From the NCBI GenBank assembly GCA_031459235.1, contig JAVKIY010000003.1:16955-80954 (forward strand): 64,000 bases of DNA, in the 5' to 3' direction. Shown piece by piece: positions 24,647 through 32,612 of the stretch (positions are counted from its first letter, which is position 1; the number at the start of each line of letters is the position of its first letter). Position numbers and translations under genes: made by a program. This DNA comes from Fervidifonticultor_A tertius. GTDB lineage: Bacteria; Sysuimicrobiota; Sysuimicrobiia; Sysuimicrobiales; Humicultoraceae. The notes below the pieces were generated by a model. It made no database searches and was not told the DNA's origin. It saw only the letters and a program-made list of their open reading frames with translations.

Positions 24647-25330
24647 TCAGGGCTCCGCTCCCACGCGGCCGTCCACGATCAGGCGGCCCTCGCGGGCCGC
24701 GATGCGCTCGATGCGCGCGGGCACCGGCAGGCCCCGCAGCGTCACCACCGGCCGGCCCGCCATTGCGAGCATTGCCGTCGCCGCCGCGGGCGGGATGTCC
24801 ATGCCGCTGAGGTCGAGCGCGTCGATGCGGAAGTACACGTCGCTGCGGTCCGCCACGTAAAACTGCCCGCGGACGCGCACCGCCGCCAGCACGGGCCCGG
24901 CCCGCACGGCCCCTGACGCCTCGATGCCGTCGGCGGCGATCCGCACGGAGGCCTGCTCAACGCCCCGAGCCCCAAGGTATCCCTCGAGGTCGGCCGCGGT
25001 CAGTTCGACCTGGACTGTACCGGCGGTCACGGCCACAATCTCCAGAGCGGCGCCGGCACGCCTGGCGGTCACGCCGCGAAACGACGCGACCAGCCGGCTC
25101 GCGGTGACGTCGCCCGCGCGCACCCCGACGGCCGTCACGTCCAGGCGCTCGATGCGACCCCGCACGAGCGCAAGCGGCGAGGTCACCGCGCGCACCGACA
25201 CGGGGCCGCGGGCCTGGAGCGCCGCGACGAGGTGACGCTCCAGCGGCCCCTGCAGGAGGACGGATGGCAACCAGACCCACGTCGCCCCCAGGCCGACGAG
25301 GACCGCGAGGAGCAGGACCGCGCGGCGCAC
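24647..25330 (-). CDS. DUF2993 (LmeA-like) phospholipid-binding family protein
   Basis: 227 aa. N-terminal signal/anchor (RRAVLLLAVLVGLGATWVWL) followed by the family's beta-rich body: LERHLVAALQARGPVSVRAV, LVRGRIERLDVTAVGVRAGDV, then ELTAADLEGYLGARG and a C-terminal VTLRGLPVPARIERIAAREG. LmeA of mycobacteria binds phosphatidylinositides and supports mannan maturation; here a cell-envelope role beside csaB/DUF5693 is plausible but inferred. Eleven nt before the DUF5693 start. Its initiation codon overlaps the prfB stop region. Confidence 0.8.
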   Translation of the reverse strand: MRRAVLLLAVLVGLGATWVWLPSVLLQGPLERHLVAALQARGPVSVRAVTSPLALVRGRIERLDVTAVGVRAGDVTASRLVASFRGVTARRAGAALEIVAVTAGTVQVELTAADLEGYLGARGVEQASVRIAADGIEASGAVRAGPVLAAVRVRGQFYVADRSDVYFRIDALDLSGMDIPPAAATAMLAMAGRPVVTLRGLPVPARIERIAAREGRLIVDGRVGAEP

Positions 25331-26431
25331 TACGCCGACCTCGCCCGCAGGGCCGCGTCGATGAACGCGTCGAGCCCGCCGTCGAGCACGCGCGCCGCGT
25401 CACCGGTCTCCACGCCGGTCCGGTGGTCCTTGACCATCTGGTAGGGGTGGAGCACGTACGAGCGAATCTGGTTCCCCCACGCCGCATCGCGGTGCTCGCC
25501 GCGGATGGCAGCGATGCGCTCGCGCTGCTCCGCCTCTGCGCGCTCGGCGAGCCGCGCCTTGAGGATGCGCAGGGCCGTCAGCTTGTTCGCGTGCTGGGAG
25601 CGCTCGTTCTGGCACTGGACGACGATGCCCGTGGGCAGGTGCGTCACGCGCACGGCGGTCTCCACCTTGTTGACGTTCTGGCCGCCGGCGCCGCCCGCGC
25701 GGTAGGTGGCGATCTCGATCTCGTCGTCGCGGATCTCCACCTCGGCCTCGGGCACATCGGGGATCACGTCCACCAGCGCGAACGAGGTGTGGCGGCGGTG
25801 CGCCGAGTCGAAGGGCGAGAGCCGAACCAGACGATGCACGCCGCGCTCGGTCCGGAGGTACCCGTAGGCGTACGGCCCGGTGACGAAGACCGTGACGCTC
25901 TTCAGACCGGTCTCCTCGCCCGGCGAGATATCCGCGATCTCGGTGGCGAACCCCCGGGCTTCCGCCCACCGCAGGTACATGCGCAACAACATCGCGGCCC
26001 AGTCCTGCGACTCGGTGCCGCCGGCGCCGGCATGGATCGAAAGGATCGCGTTGGCGGTGTCGTGCGGACCCGACAGGAGCGCCGCGGCCTCCAGGCGGTC
26101 GAGGTCGGCTGCCACCGCCCGCGCCTCCTCGGCCAGCTCACCGGCGTCGAGGCTGTCGGGCGACTCCGCCGCCAGCTCGAGCAGCGCACCCAGGTCGTCG
26201 AGCCGGCGCTCCAGCGACGAGACCCGATCGAGCGTCCCCCGGAGCGTGCTCAGCTCCTGCCCGGTCGCGCGCGCGCGCGCCTGATCGGCCCACAGGGTGG
26301 GCTGCTGCATGGCGCGCTCGAGCTCGGCGATACGGGCCTGCTTGGCGGGAAGGTCAAAGGTGCCCCCGGAGGTCCTGGAGGCGTCTGCGGCTCTCGTTGA
26401 GCGTCGATCGCAAGTCGTCGAGCTGCATCAT
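25330..26431 (-). CDS. prfB: Peptide chain release factor 2, programmed +1 frameshift
   Basis: RF2, reads UGA and UAA; 366 aa after frameshifting. Frame 0 from ATG 26431 gives MMQLDDLRSTLNESRRRLQD plus LRGHL, then UGA at 26354-26356. The slip site CTTTGAC is preceded by the internal SD-like CGGGGG, as in the classical autoregulatory +1 shift. The shifted frame continues DLPAKQARIAELERAM. RF2 signatures: the SPF tripeptide in RLSPFDSAHRRH and the GGQ loop RAGGAGGQNVNKVETAVR. A second ATG is at 26428. A TATAAT box ends 9 nt before the ATG, so the mRNA should be leaderless or nearly so. Confidence 0.95.
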
Positions 26432-26440
26432 GGCGACAGC

Positions 26441-26449
26441 ATTATAGCA
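26441..26449 (-). promoter_or_regulatory. Extended -10 promoter of prfB
   Basis: On the minus strand TGCTATAAT is a perfect extended -10 (TGnTATAAT). No good -35 is visible, as often with extended -10 promoters. The ATG begins 9 nt downstream, predicting a leader of 0-3 nt. Confidence 0.7.
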
Positions 26450-26483
26450 GACTTCCCGGTGGACTCCACGGAGAGGGGCCGCG

Positions 26484-28481
26484 CTACCGGAGCGAGGCCA
26501 GCCCGGCGATCACCGCGTCACCGAGACCGCGGGCCGCGCCCAGGCCGGCGGCGTCGCGCGTCCACAACCGCAGCAACCCGAACCCGATCGACGTCAACAG
26601 ATACCAGTAGACGATCTCCTGGGGCCAGCCGGCGTGGAGCAGGAGGCCGAGCCCGGTGGACAGCGCGAGACCGAGCGGCCATCCGCCCACGTCGTACGCC
26701 CGCCCGAAGATGGCGCCCCGCAGCCAGGCCTCCACCGCGACGCCCTGCGCGACCCACGGCAGCGCCCAGGGAAGCCAGGCGCCATCAGGCGGTCCGACGA
26801 TCATCTCGAAGCCGTACGCCGCGTAAGTCGTGCGCATGGCTGCCAGCAAGACGGCGGTGCCCGCCAGCGAGAGCGGCAGCGACCATCGGATCCCGCGCCG
26901 GTCGAGCAGCCGTCCGGGTGCGACGACCCACGCGGCCACGAGCAGCAGTCCGGAGGCGACCACCGGCATCTGGTCGCCTCCGCCGAGGAGGCGCCCGCCC
27001 AGCCAGGCGGTACCGGGCACGGCGACCGCGGCGGCGAGACGCAGAACCGCCGCGTGGCGGCCGCGCCATGCGGCCGACGCCGCCGGCAGGGCCGCGCCCA
27101 CCCAGGCCGCGGCGGCGAGCGGAGCCAGCAGCCAGCCCACGCGGACGTATGGCGTCGGCGGACCGCCCACCGGCAGCGCGGCCGCGAGCACGCCCGCCGT
27201 CCCCAGCGGCTGCTCCGCGACCACGACGCCGTCGGGCCGGATGAGCATCGAGGTGCCGGTGTTGGCAGCGCGCACGACGCTGCGGCCGGTCTCGACGGCG
27301 CGGAGCACGGCGTGCGCCGCGTGCTGCGCCGGACCGGCCGTGGTGCCGAACCATCCGTCGTTCGTCAGGATCGCGAGCACCTCCGCGCCCGCCGCAGCCA
27401 TCGCGCGCACCTGACCGGAAAACGCCGACTCGTAGCAGACCGCCAGCCCGATCACGCCGGCCGGCGTGCGGATCGGCGCGTCACTGGTACCAGGCCGCAC
27501 CCCAGCCTCGCCGAACGGCACGAGCCGGCGCTTCGCGTACTGGCCCAGGGGCCGGTCGTCCCCGCCGAGCACAAGGACGCCGTTGCGCGGGCCGGGCAAC
27601 GGCGTCCCGGCCACCACGATGGCGCCCTCTGCCTGCCGGCTGATCGCCCACCGCAGGTGCGGCGAGCTGGCCAGGCGGTCAGGCACCGCGGTCTCGGGGT
27701 AGACGATGATCTCGGCGCCGGCGCTCCGCGCGCGGCCGGTCTGGTCGAGGAGGCCGTCGATGATTCGATCGGCGTGCGCCGCGTCGTCCTTGATCCGGGG
27801 GTCCACATTGGGCTGGATGGCCGCGATGACCCGGACGACCTCCCCTGGCCGCGCGGGCGCGGCCAGGGCAACGACCAGCGCCCCGCCGACGACCGCGGCC
27901 GCGGCCACCGACGGTGCGCTCAGCCGGCGCCGGACGACCAGGTCAGCGACTGCGGCGTTCGCCAGCGCCGCCAGCCCGCCGACGCCGTAGACGCCGACCA
28001 CCGCCGCGAGCCCAAGCGCCGGCCCGCCGCGGTGCTGGGTCAACCCGAGCAGCCCCCAGGGAAACCCAATCGGCCCGACCGACCGTGCCCATTCCACCGC
28101 CATCCAGGTGAGCGGGACGATCCACAGCCACGCGCCGTCCCCCTGGCGGCGGTAGTGCGCGGCGAGGGCACTCGCGCCGCCGGCGAACGCGGCCATCCAC
28201 AGCGCCATGCCGAGGGTGACGAACGCCCACGCGGGCACCCCAAAGAGACGGATCCACTCCACCAGGCCGCCGTAGGCGATCGCGCCCGCCAGCAACCCGA
28301 GCCGGAACGCCTCGCCGGGCGCCGCCGAGCGGATGGCAACCAGCAGCGGGACGAGCGCCACCCAGGCCAGCCATCCCAGGTCGGCACTGGGGAAGGCGAG
28401 GGCGATCAGCAGTCCACAGAGGCCGGCGGCGGCGGCGCGGCGCCACCACCCGCTCGCGGCTACGCCTCCCGGCCGTGACAC
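26484..28481 (-). CDS. lnt: Apolipoprotein N-acyltransferase with C-terminal CPBP-like membrane extension
   Basis: 665 aa. Residues 1-210 are the N-terminal membrane helices, followed by the nitrilase-like periplasmic domain with the Glu-Lys-Cys triad: Glu263 in VYPETAVPD, Lys317 in QYAKRRLVPFGE, Cys349 in LAVCYESAFSG. This is the third step of lipoprotein maturation. A normal Lnt ends near residue 470; here about 190 more residues add several membrane helices with VEAWLRGAIFGRAYD and GLGLLLH, resembling degenerate CPBP-protease motifs (EExxxR and FxxxH reduced). GTG 28481 is chosen because it overlaps secA least; GTG 28508 is possible. Directly downstream of secA. Confidence 0.85.
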   Translation of the reverse strand: MSRPGGVAASGWWRRAAAAGLCGLLIALAFPSADLGWLAWVALVPLLVAIRSAAPGEAFRLGLLAGAIAYGGLVEWIRLFGVPAWAFVTLGMALWMAAFAGGASALAAHYRRQGDGAWLWIVPLTWMAVEWARSVGPIGFPWGLLGLTQHRGGPALGLAAVVGVYGVGGLAALANAAVADLVVRRRLSAPSVAAAAVVGGALVVALAAPARPGEVVRVIAAIQPNVDPRIKDDAAHADRIIDGLLDQTGRARSAGAEIIVYPETAVPDRLASSPHLRWAISRQAEGAIVVAGTPLPGPRNGVLVLGGDDRPLGQYAKRRLVPFGEAGVRPGTSDAPIRTPAGVIGLAVCYESAFSGQVRAMAAAGAEVLAILTNDGWFGTTAGPAQHAAHAVLRAVETGRSVVRAANTGTSMLIRPDGVVVAEQPLGTAGVLAAALPVGGPPTPYVRVGWLLAPLAAAAWVGAALPAASAAWRGRHAAVLRLAAAVAVPGTAWLGGRLLGGGDQMPVVASGLLLVAAWVVAPGRLLDRRGIRWSLPLSLAGTAVLLAAMRTTYAAYGFEMIVGPPDGAWLPWALPWVAQGVAVEAWLRGAIFGRAYDVGGWPLGLALSTGLGLLLHAGWPQEIVYWYLLTSIGFGLLRLWTRDAAGLGAARGLGDAVIAGLASLR

Positions 28482-31114
28482 TTCTTGTACTTCTTGCCGC
28501 TCCCGCACCAGCAGGGATCGTTGCGCCCGAGCTTCGGGCCGCCCGCCGGCGCCGCGCGCGCACCGACCCCCGCGGGCTCCCGGGCGGGTGCGGGCCGCGC
28601 CACCGGGCGCGCGACGGGACGCTCCTCGGGCGTCACCTGCACGCGCAGCAGCACGCGCACGGCCTCCTCCTGAATGGCGGCGAGCGTCTGCTGGAACAGG
28701 TCGTAGCCCTCGCGCTGGTACTCGATCAGAGGGCTAGTCTGCGCGTAGGCGCGGAGCCCGATGCCCTCCCGCAAAGCATCCATATTGTGGAGGTGATCGA
28801 TCCACTTCCTGTCGATCGTCTGCAGCAGCACCAGCCGCTCGATCTCGCGCATGACCTCGGCGCCGAGCTCGGCCTCCTTGCGCTCGTAGGCCTCCTCCCC
28901 GAGCGCGACCAGCCGCTCCTCGATCTCGTCGGCCTTCAGCCCGCGCAGGGACTCCGGGTCCAGGTCAGCGGCGGCGGGGATCAGCACCGCGACCCGCTCC
29001 ACCAGCCCCTCCAGGTCCCAGTCGTCGGGGTGGACGTCCCGGACGCAGACCTGCTCGATCTCGGCGGCGACCAGCCGGCCGATCATGTCCAGCACGTTGT
29101 CGCGCAGGCCCTGCCCCTCGAGGACCTTGCGACGCTCGGCGTAGATGACCTTCCGCTGGACGTTCATGACGTCGTCGTACTCGAGCACGTGCCGCCGCAC
29201 ATCGAAGTGGTACTGTTCGACCTTCTTCTGCGCCGCCTCGATCTGCCGCGTTACCAGGTTGTGCTCGATCGGGGTGTCCTCGTCGATCCCCAAGCGGTCC
29301 ATCAGCCCGGCGATGCGCTCGCCCGCGAAGATGCGCATTAGCTCGTCGTCGAGCGCGATGTAGAACCGGCTGGACCCGGGGTCCCCCTGCCGACCCGCGC
29401 GCCCGCGGAGCTGGTTGTCGATCCGGCGGGCCTCGTGGCGTTCGGTGCCGATGACGTGCAGCCCGCCGAGCGCCCGCACCCGCTCGGCCTCGGCTGCCTC
29501 CGGCGGGTTACCGCCCAGCAGGATGTCCACGCCGCGGCCGGCCATGTTGGTCGCGATGGTCACGGCGCCGACCCGGCCTGCCTGGGCAATGATCTCCGCC
29601 TCGCGCTCGTGGTGCTTGGCGTTCAGCACCTCGTGACGGATGCCGCGGCGCCGCAGCAACTCCGAGAGGTGTTCGTTCTTCTCGATCGACCGGGTCCCCA
29701 CGAGCACCGGCCGGCCCTGGTCGTGCCACTGTGCGATCTCCTCGACCACCGCCTTCCACTTGGCGCGCTCGGTCTTGTAGATCAGGTCGGGGTGGTCCTG
29801 GCGGATCATGGGCCGGTGGGTCGGGACCACGACCACGGGCAGGTTGTAGATCTTCTGGAGCTCCTCCTCCTCGGTCTTGGCCGTCCCGGTCATGCCCGCC
29901 AGCTTCTCGTACATCCGGAAGTAGTTCTGGAAGGTGATGGTGGCCAGCGTCTGGCTCTCGCGCTCCACCTTGACCCCTTCCTTGGCCTCGATCGCCTGGT
30001 GGAGGCCGTCGGCGTACCGCCGACCGAACATGAGCCGGCCCGTGAACTCGTCGACGATGATGACCTGGCCGTCCTTGACGACGTAGTCCACGTCCTTCCG
30101 GTAGCAGGCCGCGGCGCGCAGCGCCTGGGTGAGATGGTGCATCGTCTGGACGTTCTCGGGGTCGGACAGGTTGTCGAGGCCCAGCAGCCGCTCGGCGTGC
30201 GCGACCCCCTCGTCGGTGAGCACCGCGTTCTTGTGCTTCTCGTCGACCGTGTAGTCCTCCCCGACCCGCAGCCGCTGCACGACGCGCGCGAACCGCTCGT
30301 AGCGGTCCACCGCTCCCTCCACCATCCCGGAGATAATGAGCGGGGTCCGCGCCTCGTCGATCAGGATGAAGTCCACCTCGTCGACAATCGCGTAGTACAG
30401 CTCGCGCTGCACCAGGTCGTCGAGGCGTAGCGCCATGTTGTCGCGCAGGTAGTCGAACCCGAACTCATTGTTCGTGCCGTAGGTGATGTCGGCCGCGTAG
30501 GCCTCGCGCCGCGAGACCGGCCGGAAGTGGTTGAGCCGGTCGTCGTGGTGCGGCTTCGGGTCGGTGTAGGAGGGGTCGTAGAGCCCGGAGAACTCGTGCC
30601 CGATCGCCGCCACCGAGAGGCCCAGCGCGTGGTAGATCGGTCCCATCCAGCCGGCGTCGCGCCGGCTCAGGTAGTCGTTCACGGTCACCACGTGCACGCC
30701 GCGCCCGGCCAGGGCGTTGAGGGCCACCGGCAGCGTAGCCACCAGCGTCTTGCCCTCGCCGGTGCGCATCTCCGCGATCTTCCCCCGGTGCAGCACCACG
30801 CCGCCGACGAGCTGCACGTCGAAGTGGCGCAGGCCGATCGTCCGCCGGCCAGCCTCGCGCACCGCGGCGAACACCTCGGGCAGCAGCTCGTCGAGCACCT
30901 CCCGCCGCCGCGCCTTGCGCTGGTCCGCCTCCTCGATCCCGTCCAGCGCGTCGCGTACGTGCTCGCGCCAGGCCACCACCTGCGCGCGCAGCTCGTCGTC
31001 GCCGAGCGCCTGGTAGTGTGCCTCGCGTTCGTTGATCTCGTCGACCAGGGGCCGGATACGGGCGACCTCTCGGTCGCCCGCGTCGCCCAGCAGCCGGTTC
31101 AGCAGTCCCCGCAT
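28460..31114 (-). CDS. secA: Preprotein translocase ATPase SecA
   Basis: 884 aa motor of Sec export. NBD1 Walker A MRTGEGKT at 116-123, DEAD-type IVDEVDFILIDEARTPLIISG, preprotein cross-linking region, NBD2 with LVGTRSIEKNEHLSELL and TIATNMAGRGVDILLGG, RIDNQLRGRAGRQGDPG, helical scaffold, and a C-terminal SEC-C zinc finger CWCGSGKKYKKCHG. Slightly longer than SecA from Bacillus, like many diderm forms. ATG 31114 has GAGGTG upstream. The C-terminus overlaps the lnt start region. Confidence 0.98.
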   Translation of the reverse strand: MRGLLNRLLGDAGDREVARIRPLVDEINEREAHYQALGDDELRAQVVAWREHVRDALDGIEEADQRKARRREVLDELLPEVFAAVREAGRRTIGLRHFDVQLVGGVVLHRGKIAEMRTGEGKTLVATLPVALNALAGRGVHVVTVNDYLSRRDAGWMGPIYHALGLSVAAIGHEFSGLYDPSYTDPKPHHDDRLNHFRPVSRREAYAADITYGTNNEFGFDYLRDNMALRLDDLVQRELYYAIVDEVDFILIDEARTPLIISGMVEGAVDRYERFARVVQRLRVGEDYTVDEKHKNAVLTDEGVAHAERLLGLDNLSDPENVQTMHHLTQALRAAACYRKDVDYVVKDGQVIIVDEFTGRLMFGRRYADGLHQAIEAKEGVKVERESQTLATITFQNYFRMYEKLAGMTGTAKTEEEELQKIYNLPVVVVPTHRPMIRQDHPDLIYKTERAKWKAVVEEIAQWHDQGRPVLVGTRSIEKNEHLSELLRRRGIRHEVLNAKHHEREAEIIAQAGRVGAVTIATNMAGRGVDILLGGNPPEAAEAERVRALGGLHVIGTERHEARRIDNQLRGRAGRQGDPGSSRFYIALDDELMRIFAGERIAGLMDRLGIDEDTPIEHNLVTRQIEAAQKKVEQYHFDVRRHVLEYDDVMNVQRKVIYAERRKVLEGQGLRDNVLDMIGRLVAAEIEQVCVRDVHPDDWDLEGLVERVAVLIPAAADLDPESLRGLKADEIEERLVALGEEAYERKEAELGAEVMREIERLVLLQTIDRKWIDHLHNMDALREGIGLRAYAQTSPLIEYQREGYDLFQQTLAAIQEEAVRVLLRVQVTPEERPVARPVARPAPAREPAGVGARAAPAGGPKLGRNDPCWCGSGKKYKKCHGREA

Positions 31115-31128
31115 CGCACACCTCAGCG

Positions 31129-31164
31129 GGCCGCCCGCGGCGGGCGGCCGGTGCCCCCATTATA
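31129..31164 (-). promoter_or_regulatory. secA promoter and 5'-UTR perfect hairpin
   Basis: TATAAT at 31159-31164 (minus) places the start near 31152, giving a leader of about 38 nt. That leader is filled by the inverted repeat GGCCGCCCG / CGGGCGGCC (31129-31149, 3-nt loop), ending 14 nt before the ATG and just upstream of the SD GAGGTG. No U-run follows, so a translational or RNA-stability effect is more likely than termination. Confidence 0.55.
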
Positions 31165-31240
31165 GGCACGCAGCCCCGCGAGCGCCCCAACAGTGGAGGG
31201 GACGAACGGGGGCGCGGCGTTGTTCCCGGGCCGGCGACGC

Positions 31241-31894
31241 CTACCGGTGGGCGGAGAGCCAGGAGATCGGACGGTTCACCGCGGCGAGCACCGCGCGTAC
31301 CACCGCCTCGCGCGGGTCGTCGCGCACCACCGACGCCCCAGCGAGCGTCTCCTGGTCCCCGCCGGCGAGCGTGACCGTCACCACGGCCACCTCGTGGTCA
31401 CCGACTGTGTGCACCCCGACGCCCTCGAACACCAGCAGGCCTTGCGCGCGCAGGAACACCTCGACTGCGCGCATCGTCGCCTGGGCCACCAGGCTCAGGC
31501 GGGTCCGAGGCACGCCGGGGCCGCTCGCGATCCCCTCGTAGAGCATACCCCGGTCCTCCAGGTGCACCTTCACCTCGGCGTTGCCGCGGACCACGCTCAC
31601 CGAGAGGCCCACGAACTTCAGGCGGGCCTGCGGAACCGGGGACGCCTGCTCCTCGGGCCGCAGCGCGGCCACGCGCACCTGTCGGGCGTCGAGCTGCACG
31701 TCGAGCTCGGCCGCCAGCGCGGAGACGACGTCGATGGCGATGAGCTTGGGGCTGCGGTCCGCCTGCCCCAGCACGTGAACCACGTCGATGTCACCCTCGG
31801 GCGTCGGCACGACCCGGACCGCCACCACGCCCCGGAGGCGGCGCACGATCTCCTCGGCCCGCTCGGCCGGCGACTGGTTGACCTCACGCGCCAC
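31241..31894 (-). CDS. Conserved-looking two-part protein of unknown function
   Basis: 217 aa, not recognised. The N-terminal part (residues 10-75) has alternating strands and a helix (VVAVRVVPTPEGDIDVVHVLG, KLIAIDVVSALAAELDVQLD). After a short linker, the C-terminal part (about 90-217) holds repeated strand-helix units (LKFVGLSVSVVRGNAEVKVHL, LSLVAQATMRAVEVFL, DHEVAVVTVTLAGG) reminiscent of the LeuA-type dimerisation fold, though this is only a resemblance. No signal peptide or membrane helix. Located between hpf and secA in the same direction, 25 nt after hpf. Codon use and length look like a genuine gene. Confidence 0.75.
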   Translation of the reverse strand: MAREVNQSPAERAEEIVRRLRGVVAVRVVPTPEGDIDVVHVLGQADRSPKLIAIDVVSALAAELDVQLDARQVRVAALRPEEQASPVPQARLKFVGLSVSVVRGNAEVKVHLEDRGMLYEGIASGPGVPRTRLSLVAQATMRAVEVFLRAQGLLVFEGVGVHTVGDHEVAVVTVTLAGGDQETLAGASVVRDDPREAVVRAVLAAVNRPISWLSAHR

Positions 31895-31919
31895 GGCTCA
31901 CCCCCGGGGCCCGACGGCG

Positions 31920-32513
31920 TCAGTCGGGCTCGATCAACCCGTAGTTGCCGTCCCGGCGGCGGTAGAGCACGCCGATCCGCTCGCTGCCCGCCTGCCGGAA
32001 CACGAAGAACGCGTGGCCCAGCAACTCCATCTGGACGATCGCGTCCTCGACGGTCATCGGCTTCATTGCGAACCGCTTCGTGCGGACGACAGCCGGCTCC
32101 GCGGGCTCCGCGTCGGGGCCCGCCCGCAGGGCGGCCTCGGCCGTGCTGGCCTGCCGCTCCCGACGGCGCGCCTCGTCGGACCGGCGCTTCTCGATCATGC
32201 GACTGCGGTACTTCTCGATCTGGCGCTCAAGCTTCTCGGCCGCCAGGTCGATCGAGGCGTACATGTCCTCGGACGCCTCTTCTGCCCGCAGCACGAGCCC
32301 GTCACACCACACCGTCATCTCGGCCACCTGCGCGCGGCCGCGGTTGCGGTCGCGGGCCACGCTGAGGACGACCTGCGCGTCCTGGACCTGGTCGAAGTAG
32401 CGGGGCAGCCGGGCCAGCTTCTCCGTGACGTAGGCGCGGAGCGCGTCCGTGATAGCCATGTGCTTCCCCTGGACCCGGATGGGAATCTCGCCGAGGTGCC
32501 TGTCCCTGCTCAC
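31920..32513 (-). CDS. hpf: Long ribosome hibernation promoting factor
   Basis: 197 aa long-form HPF that dimerises 70S ribosomes into 100S in stationary phase. The N-terminal S30AE domain: IPIRVQGKHMAITDALRAYV, VVLSVARDRNRGRAQVAEMT, EDMYASIDLAAEKLERQIEKY. A charged linker rich in Arg, Glu and Ala (110-145) is followed by the dimerising C-terminal domain VVRTKRFAMKPMTVEDAIVQ, LLGHAFFVFRQA, IGVLYRRRDGNYGLIEP. GTG start at 32513 with GGAGG upstream. Complete. Confidence 0.96.
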   Translation of the reverse strand: MSRDRHLGEIPIRVQGKHMAITDALRAYVTEKLARLPRYFDQVQDAQVVLSVARDRNRGRAQVAEMTVWCDGLVLRAEEASEDMYASIDLAAEKLERQIEKYRSRMIEKRRSDEARRRERQASTAEAALRAGPDAEPAEPAVVRTKRFAMKPMTVEDAIVQMELLGHAFFVFRQAGSERIGVLYRRRDGNYGLIEPD

Positions 32514-32612
32514 CGTGCGCCTCCAGACTGCGGGCCCGGCGGAAGCGCGGTCTGCTTCTGCGGGTACGCGACCCGCTCCTCCCGCCGCCGGCCCGCGCGT
32601 GCGTCTTGCCCG

